DNA of 64,000 nucleotides, taken from positions 885,261 through 949,260 of the forward strand of contig NW_024003803.1 in the NCBI RefSeq assembly GCF_014805625.2, read 5' to 3'. The notes below the pieces were generated by a model. It did no database searches. It worked only from the letters and a program-made list of their open reading frames with translations, and had not been told where the DNA came from. The position numbers were made by a program, and so were the translations under genes. Shown piece after piece: positions 35,197 through 46,580 of this stretch. The stretch is from Glossina fuscipes. Taxonomy: Eukaryota > Arthropoda > Insecta > Diptera > Glossinidae. Within the stretch, counting starts at the first letter, position 1. Each line of letters begins with the position of its first letter.

Positions 35197-36441
35197 CTAT
35201 AAGGACAGCAGAAGCAACCTATTTTCATAGGGAGGAAAAGAGGCAATCGGATCCCAAACCAAATTTCTAAGGGCAAGCAGCAAGAATTGCTTTTGAACAG
35301 ATTCAATTGAATCTACATAGCACCTATATGAAGGAGACCACACAGCGGAGGCATACTCGAGTATGGGTCTAACCAAAAACATGTACAACCTTTTTGTAAT
35401 GAAGGGATCATCAAGCTCTTTGGACCACCTTTTTATAAAACCAAGCGCGGACCTAGCTTTGCTTATCCAGAGCTCAATATGCAAGTTGAAACGTAACCTA
35501 TGGTCAAATAGAACGCCTAAATCTGTGATCGAATCGACGTCCTCCAACGTATGCGAACCTATGAAATACTGAGTAATGAATGACTTTCTTCTTGGGATAG
35601 AAAGCTTCTTACATTTGCTCAGATTTACTTTCAGAAGATTCACAGAGCACCATGCAACAAAATTATCCAAGTCACCTTGAAGCTGATGTGATTGCGATTC
35701 AAGAGCGAAGGAGGAAAACAATTTCACATCATCCGCATACATTAAGATCTGGCTGGAATTAACCACCGACGGAAGATCGTTAATGTATAAGCTAAATAAA
35801 ATGGGACCTAAGTGACTTCCTTGAGGTACGCCAGACATAACGAGGAATTCATCCGAGGTGATGAAGTTAAACAAAACCCTGAAGGATCTATTGTGCAGAT
35901 AAGAGCTTATCCATTTCACTAAGTAGGGTGGGAAACCAGAGGCTTGGAGTTTAAAGATAAGTAGTCTGTGGTTAATCATATTAAATGCTTTGCTTAAATC
36001 AGTGTAAATAACATCTGTGCGAGAGCCACTAGCAAAAGTCTTGAAAACATGACAGGTAAACTCTAACAAGTTGGTGACTGTAGATCGCCCTTTCCGAAAG
36101 CCGTGCTGGTGCGAAGAAATATACGAATTAATGGCAAAGGCCAAATGCTGAGTCACAATACGCTCGAACAACTTGGGCAAGACACTCAACTTGGCTATGC
36201 CTCTGTAGTTCTCAACAAATTGTCTGCTTCCACTCTTGTAGATAGGAATAAGGAAACTACTCTTCCAACATGAAGGGAAAACACCGAAATACAAGGACAG
36301 GTTAAAAATCTTTGAGATTACACCACATAACTCGACAGCGCAAGATTTAAGTACACATGATGGAATTCCATCAGGTCCAGGCGAACAACTGTATTTTAGA
36401 GAACTCAACCCTTTAAGAACGTCATCTTCCGAAATAATCAA
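35197..36441 (-). pseudogene. Reverse transcriptase, nearly intact core (J1)
   Basis: The 414-residue open frame keeps every RT motif: GPDGIPS (22-28), ENYRGIAKLSVLPKLFERIV (77-96), YTDLSKAF (146-153, catalytic Asp kept although the following Asp of SKAFD is Asn), MSGVPQGSHLGPILF (202-216), MYADDVKLF (234-242) and ITDLGVLFDHRLRF. The start at 36441 is a TTG-type codon, not a true start, because the frame is open upstream to a stop near 36600 and is clearly continuous with the linker. A single frame break near 35200 separates it from its C-terminal tail. The substrate is the element's own RNA. Confidence 0.9.
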
Positions 36442-36889
36442 GTTAGGTATTGAAACTGAGTTAGTTATAGGATATGGGTAGTTTTCCGATAAATCGAAAT
36501 TAGTAATCGAAAAGTTTCGTTGGAAATACTCAGCAAACGGATTTGAGATTTCAAAATCATCCGAGGAATCAGAGTCATTAAAAGAAACATAAGAGGGTTA
36601 TGTGGGAATTTTTCTTTTGGATTTAACAAACTTCAAAAAGCATTTAGGATTAGCAAACACAGAGGATTTAATGAACTGAAGATATCTGCAGTAATAATGA
36701 TGGTTGAGGGAGTTAAATCAATGCCTCGCCACCGAGTAAGCGAATTAAAACGAACTTACTTCAAGATACATATAATACAAATAGTAGGTGTACCACGATT
36801 GTGGTTAAAAAAATGCATATTGAAGTGAAGAGAAATTGAAAGAGAAGTTATGTGGCGATAATGGAAAATAAAATACATGGTGTTTTTTT

Positions 36890-36975
36890 TTAGAACGACC
36901 CGCTCTGCTTCCTACCCTGCCTATGGTCTCCTTCGGCTCATTATTTCTGTCAGGAGATTTCAAAGTTGGGTCCGA
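36890..36975 (-). repeat. Dispersed repeat (partner 130-215)
   Basis: The reverse complement shares CCGAAGGAGACCATAG and patchy surrounding similarity with 130-215. Confidence 0.55.
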
Positions 36976-37309
36976 TGACACTCTAACCAACTTTCCTCTC
37001 GCAAAAAAAAAAAAACTAGAAAAAAATATTATTAAACAATCAATAAAAGGCAACCTTTTAAACTTTTGCATAAATTTTTTTTGGTTTCTAAATATAATAT
37101 ATAATGATAATAATAATAACAGTAATATTTTAATATGTTTTTTTTAATAATAGTAATATTTTAATGATAATTTTGCCGCGGTGGCGTTAATACGTAAGTA
37201 CTTTTTTTCCTTTTCCTTTCAATTCATATTATCTTCAATAAGAAAAACAATATGAATATCGCTACATTAACTAAAAGTGGATGGATTCAATAATTTGTAA
37301 GCATATATA

Positions 37310-37400
37310 CATAATTACTTAAATTAAGTTAGGTACAAAACAAATTATATATATACATGTTATACACTTAATATATATAAGATGAATAACCTTATAGGCT
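37310..37400 (+). repeat. 91-bp dispersed repeat, copy 2 (partner 34397-34487)
   Basis: Nearly identical to 34397-34487 in the same orientation, ending ATAAGATGAATAACCTTA. The surrounding sequence differs. Confidence 0.8.
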
Positions 37401-38431
37401 CACTGTTTGCTGTTGCAGATAATGACTTTGATATTAAACATGGTGAATGTATTAACGGACTTAATGACGTCACGAAGATAGAAACTGAATAGAGTTGTTA
37501 CGTGCAGCAAAAATTACCCACACACGTTTATGGTTTCGTTAGAGTTCTGACATAATGTTAATTTATATGCAACTGTGTGTATACTTTCATAGAGCCACAT
37601 GCAAGCAGTTGTAGCTTACACCAGCTCAGTAAACATATTTTAGTTCAGTGCATTAGCATTTAACAGTAACAATCTTTAAATCAGTTTATATATATATTTT
37701 ACTTTGTTTATAATATTTTATCTAAGTAACATACTGTTAATTACTACATAAGAAACTAACGCATATATCGCATCATTATGTTTATTAGGACATTTGCATG
37801 TTGCTCTCCCTGCTCTTTTCATTCCTGTTCTTATATAAAAGTAGTATTAATAAAGTTTGATAAACTATCGTTCTATCGCAAATTACGATAGACTTAATTT
37901 TCATGGTTTTCTTTTTATTTTATTTTTTGTCTAAGATCTGAAATTTTTCTGGTCTACTCACTGTTTTCTTTATTTTGTTCGTACTCCTATTAATTTTTAA
38001 TCAATTTATCTGCACTCTTTTTGATTTATTAAACAATTTCTTCGATATAAAATGTTCGTAGTAATTATCGTAGGCATCGCTGTATTTCTCTGCTAGACTA
38101 TTTTTTTTTTCTTTTCAATAGATCAAGTCATTACTTAAACCTAAATGTAGCGCCAATCAAAAATATAAAACTTTCCACACGTTTACCTTTTTTTTTTATA
38201 TTTTAAATTATTAATCTTCTCGGAAATTTTATGCAAAATCATAATTGAAACATTTATATTGACATTTTTTTAAAACATTTTGCGAAATAATTCCGAGCTT
38301 TTTACAATATTTAACATTTTATTTTCTTTGTTGTATTATTTTCTTTTCTGAACTCTTCTCTACTCATAACCAAAAACCAATCCTCACTCTTTTTTTTTTT
38401 TTTTTTTGTATTTGATATGGATTGGACCTTT
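37401..38431. other. No recognisable gene
   Basis: A+T-rich with T runs at 38100 and 38390. Nothing is recognised. Confidence 0.4.
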
Positions 38432-38750
38432 TAACTTAAATTTAGATCCATAATCCAGTAACTATATAGAAATCCATTGCTGATATTCATAATTTCACGT
38501 GATGATGAAATAATGATGCTTTTTTACAACATTTTTTGATTATTTGCTTTCTAGGTTATGTTTAACTCATTGGTGATGAAATTGTTTACGTTAAATTGAG
38601 TAATGTGCTGTTAACTTAAATTTATATCCATGATCTAGTAACTTTATAGAAATCCATTGATGATATTCAAAATTTCACGTGATGATGAAATATTGATGCT
38701 TTTTTACTAAGATTTTTTCAATTTTTTGCTTTCTAGGTTATGTTTGACTC
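38432..38750 (+). repeat. Two-unit direct repeat, 180-bp period
   Basis: 38432-38568 and 38612-38750 share TAACTTAAATTTA..CCAGTAACT, AATTTCACGTGATGATGAAAT and TTGCTTTCTAGGTTATGTTT with few differences. The TTTGCTTTCTAG in each unit looks like a splice acceptor, but no exon is visible after it. It may be a remnant of a satellite or a tandemly duplicated non-coding segment. Confidence 0.85.
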
Positions 38751-38816
38751 TTTTCTTTATTTCAATTGAGTAACACGCTGAAGTTGGTTGTGTACACCCC
38801 AACGACAGCATGAAGA

Positions 38817-39329
38817 TTGAAAAATTCTCACTCCTCTTCAAGTTATCGAAAGTTTTGTTTACTAAACATCGTTAATTTATCAACAAACGTGACTAATAAT
38901 CCCACCTTATACAGGGTTGTATTTGTCACGAATATTATAAAATACAATCACATCTTACAATACTCTTTTTTTACATCACATCAAACATGGTTTATATATA
39001 AGAACAATTATAATGTTCCGCCAAGAGTAAAAATGCCATGTTTTCGTAGTGTTGTTGTTGTTTTTGCGTATTTTAAGTAGATGATAAAGGATGCCATAAC
39101 GGACAAATTGGTATATATACTGACTAACGGGTATGGGACAAATGAAGAGCAGGACACAGACGATGATGTAGAACAGATGAATTATGTGACAAATTAATGG
39201 ATGGACGGGGAGTATAACGACATATGGTTGTATGTATAAATATAAAAAATCACACCACCTCTTGGAATTACGTTGCAAGCTTTTCAAGCTATCGTATCGT
39301 TCCACTATCCCTAGTTTGTCACACTATCT
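38817..39329. other. No recognisable gene
   Basis: Two overlapping frames on opposite strands (38817-39080, 38976-39305) have no recognisable motif. Confidence 0.35.
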
Positions 39330-40400
39330 TAATATCTAGAGAAGTTTTGTCGGAAGATGAGGTCCCGTATGACTTGCAAAATCTGCAATTCTCTTGCTCG
39401 CCTGGTCCAGATGGCATTCCATGATGCATATTAACCAGTTATGTCGTACCTCGTGCTACAACTCTTGCATCGATTTTTAACTTTTTGCTACCCATACGAC
39501 TATTTTTCTGAATTTTGCTGGTACCTTTCAAGGGGGCTTCCAAAAGACAAACAGACTGACGTGATTTGCATACAAAGCGTTAATTTGTAAGTACAGCGTG
39601 TGGCAGAGCATATCATGAACTGCTACAAAGTTGGTTTTCCGAAGTTGCTTATAAGCTGGTTTGGCTCATATTTAAAAGGTCGTGTTCATAAAGTGCCGTT
39701 CAATACTTGAATATCTGTCGAAATTACTGTCATATCAGGGTAGCCATTTGGATGCTCTCTTTTTTATTCTATTTATGAGCGATCTTCCATCTGTTATAAG
39801 TGTTTCTCATATGGTTATGTAGGCAGATGTTGTGGAACTATTTCACTCTTCTGATAGTGTAAATCGGTTTGACATGCTTAAGTCGAATTCACTTTTACTC
39901 GTGAAATAGTGTAAAGTGAACGTCATGATTCTTAATATACCTAAATGCAAATGTTGCACTTTTCGAGAACTTTTGCAATGAGTTCATGGTATTTTATTTA
40001 CGATCAGATGTTGAAGACGGTTCTGTCAGTTTATGATCTAGCTACAATATTTGATGTCAAAAGATCTTCTAAGTCACGTGTTTAATTTCTTATTAGTAAA
40101 GACGAGATCTCTATAGATTTTATAAAGCGATTGTCTGAAGAATTTGACGGCCATTATATAACCAATATGTTGTACATACCAATGGTAATATACCGCGGTA
40201 GATTAGTCTAGTAGTTACTGTTGCTAAACTGAGAAGCTTCAATCAGTGCAGAAAGAGTTACTCTTGTTCGCATTGCGTAATCTAAGATCGGATCAAAGAA
40301 TAAAGCTCTCTTGAAATGCATACATGCACGTCTTTGGCGAAGAAGAGGTTGGTTATAAGCTCTTTTCGCCTTTACGGATCCTATGCAAAAGCCATAGCTA
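39330..40400 (+). pseudogene. Jockey/CR1-type non-LTR RT, copy J3, heavily decayed
   Basis: Related to J1 but much older. QFSCSPGPDGIP near 39385-39422 is followed by a stop. FPKLLISWFGSYLKGRVHKV matches the block before motif B. The motif C box is degraded to ADVVELF with a stop at the Tyr position. LLFALRNLRSDQ near 40260-40295 matches J1's LLLALRNLVWDP. Many stops and shifts occur. The orientation is opposite to J1. Confidence 0.7.
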
Positions 40401-40945
40401 GTCGTATTACAAATTGTCTTTGGATGTCGTTCTTGGTAACTAACCTCCTGGGGTGGTTATTAACAATACATAATGTTATATAATGGATAGTATATCTATC
40501 TCTTAGTTTATTTTTACGTAGACTTTAAAGGTTTACGTTTTACGCTATGAAAGTTAATTGAATGTAAACTTGGTCAGGTGTATATAAGTTTAAGTAGGAC
40601 TACACTTCCCTTTAAGATTCTATGATCACTCTTTGTAAATTTCTCCGAAGATAGCGCAAAAGATGTATAATAAGACTACCAGAGCACACGGTAGTAATTT
40701 GCGAATCATTTTCGCCGTTTTGTTGCCTGCGCCAGAATATTTATTTTTAGATGGTTAATAGCTTGCATTAGTTGGGGTAAATTTGCGCAAATTGTACTTA
40801 GGATGCTCGGGATAGGGATATCTTGTTGCTGGGATTCCGTTTTCTCTTACTACGAATAATAATATTGGTACGGAAATCGCAAATCCAGTTCATTCCAGCT
40901 AATTAATTTTCCCACAAAAATAAATTTCCTAGACATGGAAAAAGT

Positions 40946-41244
40946 AAGTGCACATTCGCAGCGCGTCATACAGCTGCTGGCAGACGGAAAAGATTAGCGG
41001 AAAAGCAGACAGGCAAAAACCAAGTGCACATTCGCAGCGCGTCTTCCGAATTAAAAATGAAGCTATGAACGTAGGTAATAGTAATGTGCTTGTAAAAAGG
41101 CATATAAATAGACTATTTGCAGAAGGCAGAGTCAGCCGGACAAGAACATTTGAGTCGAAAAAGGATATTAGAGTTGAGAAGTCAAGAATATTGCCAAAGC
41201 AAAATGTAAATAGTCCAACCCTTAAGCAAATTGATTATAACTAA
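40946..41244 (+). other. Unassigned frame with a 22-base direct repeat
   Basis: AAGTGCACATTCGCAGCGCGTC occurs at 40946 and again at 41022 (76-base spacing), so the translation repeats SAHSQRV. The 98-codon frame continues with VLVKRHINRLFAEGRVSRTR, which is basic and could be DNA-binding, but I do not recognise it. It may be a transposase scrap. Confidence 0.25.
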
Positions 41245-41589
41245 AAAAGTTTTGTAGTGAAAGCATGCAAGTAAGTTTTCCTTAAAAACAATATCCACGA
41301 TCCAGCGATACTAACCGTATCCGAGGAACGCGAAGTTCGTTTCGATATCATTATATTATAACGGGTGGATTCTGCAGGCGTGGAAGAATTGTTAACTATT
41401 CAATCGCTACGAGCTGAGCTATTTCGATTTCGAAGGTGTCATTGCAGGTTGATTGCTCGGGTATTGGAAAATTATTCGCCATTGTAACATTTTGGGCAAG
41501 TATGTCTGGTAGCAAGTTAAGAAGCTTTAATGTTATCAGTTATAAGAAGATAGTGAACGGTTGATAATCTAGCATCAGCAGGACAAATT

Positions 41590-41930
41590 TAGAGAATGAT
41601 AAATACGATGCTGAGCTTTCATTTGCTTACATTTGGATTAAACCCTGTAAAGCAGATGGCTGGAACTTGTGTAAATTTATTTCAGTAGTCCTGCATTGAA
41701 TAAAGTTTAATATTGCTCTTTATGGTAAAGGCAATACTCCCGAAAGCTCGTCCGCTAGCGTTCTGTTTGCCCTGTGTTACGTAATTCGTTTATATGAAGC
41801 CGTTTTTATCTGTAAAATGGGCTTCCGAAAGTAGTAAGGTATCTTTTGTCTTTTTAATAAAACTCCCCACTTCGAGTTTGTGTTTGCTGAGGCCGTGTAC
41901 ATTCTAGTGACATATTTTTAATGGCCTCAC
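41590..41930 (-). pseudogene. Endonuclease start of jockey-like element J5
   Basis: The minus strand reads REVRPLKICH-NVHGLSKHK, then LEVGSFIKKTKDTLLLSEAH and GRAFGSIAFTIKSNIKLY. This is the N-terminal part of an APE-type endonuclease (WN-NGL---K-EL--F---ILL-SETH---, then GG-AI-IK). It follows directly after the ORF1 fragment in the same orientation, as expected of jockey-like elements. No RT follows; the element is truncated or deleted at the 3' side. Confidence 0.7.
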
Positions 41931-41953
41931 TTCGCGCTCCTGATTGCTTTGCT

Positions 41954-42649
41954 TTAGGAGGTTTTTATTTTTAGACGCACCTTGTTTTGCATGTCTACCA
42001 TTATGCTTACCATTCCAGCCATGAATGACTGCATAGTTTGTATAAGTGACGCTATCGAGCCTTTTACATTGTTTGATTGTACCGAGGGATTCGACTTATT
42101 GGCTTGGGCATATGTTATTGGTAGAGAAAAGCTGATAACATTTTGTACTAATTCATTTCGGCTGACAAGCTTGGCCTGATTAAGAAGGCATGGCATCTAT
42201 TTAATTGGCTTAAAACTCGGGCAACCGCGATAACTTGCGGCATGGTCATCGCCGTAATTACTACTCCCTTTACTTGTTTGTCCATAGGTGGATGTGCATG
42301 TAAGTCTACGGTAGACATCGTCGCATATATCAGATACGATGAGCAATTTACAATATGTCTTTATGTAGCAAATTTTGACAGTTGGCAAGCTGTAGCTGAC
42401 TTCTACGTTTATAAAAATGTGGTAGGTTATATATTGAAAGAATTTTTCATTTTTTGAAAGTGTTTGTTTTGAAAGCGAATTCAACTCGGAAGAATGGTTG
42501 TGGAATCTTGTGTCTGTTACGGCTATTGTTTGCGGATATTCGTACAAACCCTTCGCTTGCCATGCCTCGTTCATTGTTAGGGTACCAATCCTCCTCTCTA
42601 TTGTTTTTACTACAATGATAAGGCTTTTTGCAATTTCAAGTTGATACAT
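41954..42649 (-). pseudogene. Gag-like ORF1 end of jockey-like element J5
   Basis: Two frames separated by a stop. The first ends YGDDHAASYRGCPSFKPIK, corresponding to the last zinc-knuckle motif (C-NCGG-H-A-YRGCP) in jockey ORF1 proteins, with the first Cys residues lost. The second carries SLPITYAQANKS and SIASLIQTMQSFMAGMVSIM, the C-terminal coiled region typical of these proteins. Upstream minus-strand sequence up to about 44090 may hold the decayed N-terminus, but I could not confirm it. Confidence 0.75.
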
Positions 42650-44537
42650 ATATTATATCTTGTTGAGCCTATGTAGAAACTTAACAGTAGCCGAATAACT
42701 TATTTTCGCTGTGAGGAACGCAATTTTCTTTTCGACGCATAGAAATGGCCGGAGCAAGCCTCAGCGATTATTCCTTATCTTCGTTAGTAATATTCCTTCT
42801 CTGAATGAAAATCTCAATTACTCTTTTGCTACAATTTAACTTCTTTATAGTAACTATCTTATCAGACTAACTATACTACGTAATTCGAATAATTGAATAA
42901 GAATCTAATGGTTAAAGGTTATAATATAGTTGCGCATATTTAACTAAAACGCCCCACTGTCAGTGGGCGCCAGAATGTCCCTATTACGTCACCTATATCG
43001 TAAAATCCCAGCGAATGATATCGAATTTTTCTATTTTGGGCGGTGGTGTGCTACCTCGTCTGCGGTTCAATCCATAAGCAAGAAGACCTGCAATCTTTTT
43101 CTTCAGTACGCGTCTGTTCGCAAACGAATTGGCGTCGCCAATCGGTTAGTTCATCACATTTGACGTTTATCAGCTAACTTATTTAGAATTTCGTATCTCC
43201 ATTCCATTCCGTTCTTACTTATTCAGGTCTTACTTATAAGAGCATTCTTATAATACTCACAAGAGAATAACAAATTCTTGATATCAAAGAAAATGAGTAG
43301 AAAATATAACATACTTCTCCTACTTTAAATACATAGCAATAACTTATAACTTCGGGTAGGACCAAAACAAGTCCTACAAATTTGGTTACACCGTATATAG
43401 TTGAATTGTTGTTTCAGGTAGTTTTTCTCTAAGTGTTCTCTACGTGCAAGTTACTTTCACTGGCTACCTGAGATAAAGAGTTAACGAGCGGGTGTAACAT
43501 TTTCTCTCTTACGAAAAGCGATGGTGGTTATGTCATATTATCATCGCCATCTTCCGCTAACAAAGAAAATTTATTACCAGTTCTAGTTGTTTTAACGTTC
43601 GGTTTAGATTAGACTATTTTAGTAGTATTTCCAATACTTATTTATGGGCTTAACTATTCTTTGATGAATCCGTATCGTGTCATACCAGATTGTATGTTCC
43701 TACTGACTCTATTTTGACTTTTTGGAAGGAATCCTTCTGCAGGAATCCTTATGTATTAATAACTACGATATCACTGGTTCTGGTTGTGGACTTTACCGTG
43801 CTGTCTCTTAGAAGTTTCGATCGAGTCCATCATTTTCGATTTCTCAAAGGGGTTCTTGTGCGCTGAAGACTTCTTCGTTGTTTACAAATGTGCCGCCAAT
43901 TTCGACGGAGAAAGTCTTTTCAAATCGGGAACGCCTAAATCGAAGTTCACTTCAATACCGCTTTTAGCCACGGTATCACTTCTGAAAGTTGTTAGGTTTC
44001 AGTCCCACGGCGGCATTGCTAAGTTTTGTTATGTTTCAGCTTCAGTTACTCAGCTGATGGCAATTCATTTAAGGTGTAACGATGAGTAGTTACTACAAAA
44101 CGTGGGAAATCGACATAAACGCAACCAATCCGATGTAGCAAACGTAAACAATGATGCACATGTTTTTATTGATTTTTAGCTCTTGTTTTAATACGCCGCT
44201 TTCAAAAATAGATTTTTCTCTATCTTAAATGTTGTCCCAAGATTAATTTCTCTGCTTTGCTCAAATGTGTCGATATTATGCCCAGACAACGTTCCTTTGC
44301 ACATGTATTTATATTAATGCTTTTATTATCTTTACATTGATCACAACATATAATATTATAAAAAATATTTTAGTTTCTAAAAATTTGTTAAGTACTAAAA
44401 ATTTACTTTATAAAGTTTGTTAAGTGCTGAAAATTTACATCATCAACTTTATCGTTAACTTCATCGTCTATAATATTAATTGCATCCCTCATCGTATTTA
44501 ATTTCTGTATATAATATGTACATATTTACATATATAC
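42650..44537. other. No firmly recognisable gene
   Basis: Possible N-terminal remains of J5 ORF1 on the minus strand near 43800-44090. Frames on the plus strand (42963-43163, 43784-44089) match nothing known. Confidence 0.35.
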
Positions 44538-45065
44538 TGTGAGGAGCCAAAGTCGCCCCTCGTTTTGGCCTCACAGGTTCCTGGTCTCTGAGGGGGAGTG
44601 CTAGAGTAAGTTAGACAAAGAGAGTTAGGATTAAGTAGAGAGAAATCAGAAGAAGTTAAGTGTGTAAGCCCAAGTTTAGTCAAGTTTGTCAGTGCTAGAG
44701 TAAGTTAGAGAAGGAATTGGTCGACGAATGAGTGAAGGAGTGGACGTTTTGGGCTGGTTGGTGCGGTTAAAATGACGGTGGTAATAGTTCCCCAAATTAA
44801 AAAATTTAATTTATATTTGAACTAAAGAAAAAGGAAAATCACCTTCAAAGACAAAAATATAAGAAGCAAATATCAATAAAATTACTATGAAAAAATAGAA
44901 AATATAAGACAAATTTCAAAATATATTTATAATGATAAAGAAAAACTCTTTTATATATTATTTGATACAAAAACAAAACAAAAAAAAAGAAATTTCTCGT
45001 GAAGCAAAACCTGGAGCCGCCGAGCTAACCGAACACCAGGGTTAGGGCAAAAAATTGTCCTCACA
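44538..45065. mobile_element. Small solo LTR with 4-bp target duplication
   Basis: The 528-bp block begins TGTGAGGAGCC and ends TTGTCCTCACA, so the outer eight bases are inverted repeats (TGTGAGGA/TCCTCACA) with the TG..CA form of an LTR. ATAC stands on both sides (44534-44537 and 45066-45069). No internal coding is present. AGTGCTAGAGTAAGTTAGA occurs twice inside (near 44598 and 44690). It is unrelated to the long-LTR family by eye. A short inverted-repeat transposon is an alternative, but the TG..CA ends favour an LTR. Confidence 0.75.
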
Positions 45066-45304
45066 ATACTTATTATTTAATCTGTCCACTTTTATTTAAT
45101 GTAGAGATATTAATATTGTTTATTCTATTGAAAGTAATATGAACTAAAAGGAAAAGAACAAAAGCAAAATGTTTTAAAAATCTGCCAAAGTTTCTTTTTT
45201 TTTGCGAGAGAGAAAAGCAGGATCCAACTTCGAGGTCTACCACTGGAGGTAGCTCCTCTAGCGGTAAAGCATCTATATTCCTTTTAGATCTGTTTCTTGT
45301 GTGC

Positions 45305-45490
45305 CCATGGGAAAAAAATTTAAAACCCCCCATATCTCCAGGACTAACTAACTCAGCAATGACACGTGCGTGGATCTCTACAACCTCCGATCCTCTTTAA
45401 GTGGTACTCAAGAGCATCCCTAAAAGTAATGAAATCAGTAGCTCGATATTTAGGCAGTCGCACTACAAAGTAGAAAATTGTGGAACGAAT
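45305..45490 (+). repeat. Dispersed repeat, copy 2 (partner 325-480)
   Basis: Shares AGCAATGACACGTGCGT and neighbouring blocks with 325-480. A minus-strand frame across it (45333-45073) is unassigned. Confidence 0.55.
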
Positions 45491-45834
45491 ATTTACATTC
45501 TTCAGCGCCAGCAACTTATTAAGATATCATTGAAGAAATAGACAATACTATATTGAAATTTTTATTTGTTAGCCTATTTATTATTTTGACTTTACTTAGT
45601 AATACAATTACGTATTGATTTGAATATATATTTGGTACGACTAATATACTATACATAGGAATTACAGAATTGTAGAATGACGGACAAATCAAGGAAGCAT
45701 TATAGAAGTGTACATGTAAATATATATGTTGAAATTGTATGTTTCCAAGACTCCTCCTCAACGTAAATGCTCCTTACGTTGAATTTTAAGTTAAATTCAA
45801 TAAGTAAGCAAATTGGGAACATTTCGATATCTCC

Positions 45835-46525
45835 TAACCTTTAATCTGGACGTCCGTAATCATTTCGTTTGCTGGATAATGCTTCAAAAAGATTTCTCCA
45901 TTCTGAATTGTGTCCCGTAAATGATGATAGCGGCTGTCAATATCTTTTCTCTCACTGTAACATAAACGATATTTTGCCAATATTTGGGCACTTTGAGTGT
46001 GGACATTAATTTTGAAAAAGGCGTCGCGCAAATACAGCAATAGCGGCACCTGACAACGCTGCGATCTCGGGTTCAGTACTGCTGAGTGTAACTATGGATT
46101 ATTTTTAGATTCCCATGGTATAAAGCACTTGCTAAGACAAAACACGAATCCCATATATGATTTACAATTTGTAACATCTCCGTCCCAATCCTCATCAACA
46201 TATCCTCCTCTCGACTCGTTCACCACTCGGTATATAATTTAATTATCAACGTTTGGAGCCAATCGAATAAAAGATGTGAGAAGACGGGTATTCGGTTTGA
46301 TAAACTCTTAGGAATATATCAGTTCACTTAGTTTAAAAACCTGGACCTAAAGGTGCTGAAATTGGTTTATAATGCTTCATTGCAAAATGCTCTAATATTT
46401 CCTGTACATAGTCACTCTAATTTACGGAAATTGCATCTATTTATACATCGCAATCTATTTCCATGCTGAAAAAATGACGCAATTCCTTCCTATCTTTAAC
46501 TTTAAACTTGTCCGCATACAAAGTA
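45835..46525 (-). pseudogene. Ty1/copia-like RT and RNase H remnant
   Basis: Right to left: FKVKDRKELRHFFSMEID, then SDYVQEILEHFAMKHYKPIS and APLGPG, matching the end of copia RT (M-DLGE---FLGI-I, QS-Y---IL--F-M, V-TPL). Next GYVDEDWDGDVTNCKSYMGF and PWESKNNP, which is the copia RNase H start (GY-DADWAG----RKSTSGY--- and SW-SKKQ). Last, KDIDSRYHHLRDTI and HYPANEMITD, matching KHIDI-YH-IRE and Y-PT--M-AD. The order and spacing fit a single pol segment. Stops interrupt it. No LTR of this element was found. Confidence 0.85.
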
Positions 46526-46580
46526 GAGTAGTGGATCTGTCGGTCTGATTTGACCACTACTCTATCGCAATAGAATAAGT
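46525..46580 (-). repeat. Short match to the 3' end of LTR A
   Basis: The reverse complement shares ATAGAGTAGTGGTCAAA-CAGACCG with 24567-24591. It abuts the copia-like fragment and contains an inverted pair (TAGAGTAGTGG/CCACTACTCTA). Confidence 0.5.

Larger units (their letters stand above)
34570..36790 (-). mobile_element. Jockey/CR1-type non-LTR retrotransposon, copy J1, 5'-truncated
   Basis: This is the best-preserved retrotransposon in the window. It contains the linker after the endonuclease (legible up to about 36750), the complete polymerase core, the C-terminal region, a 3' untranslated part and a (TTTA)n-type tail (plus-strand ATTTATTT at 34581-34600). The endonuclease and ORF1 are missing at the 5' side. 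J2, J3 and J4 in the window are related but older copies. The clade is judged from the short repeated tail, the absence of RNase H and the SKAF-INH-LL motif. Confidence 0.8.

Noticed and set aside
38432..38750. Intron/exon structure suggested by TTTGCTTTCTAG
   Set aside because: No open frame follows either acceptor-like site, and the site is part of a repeated unit.
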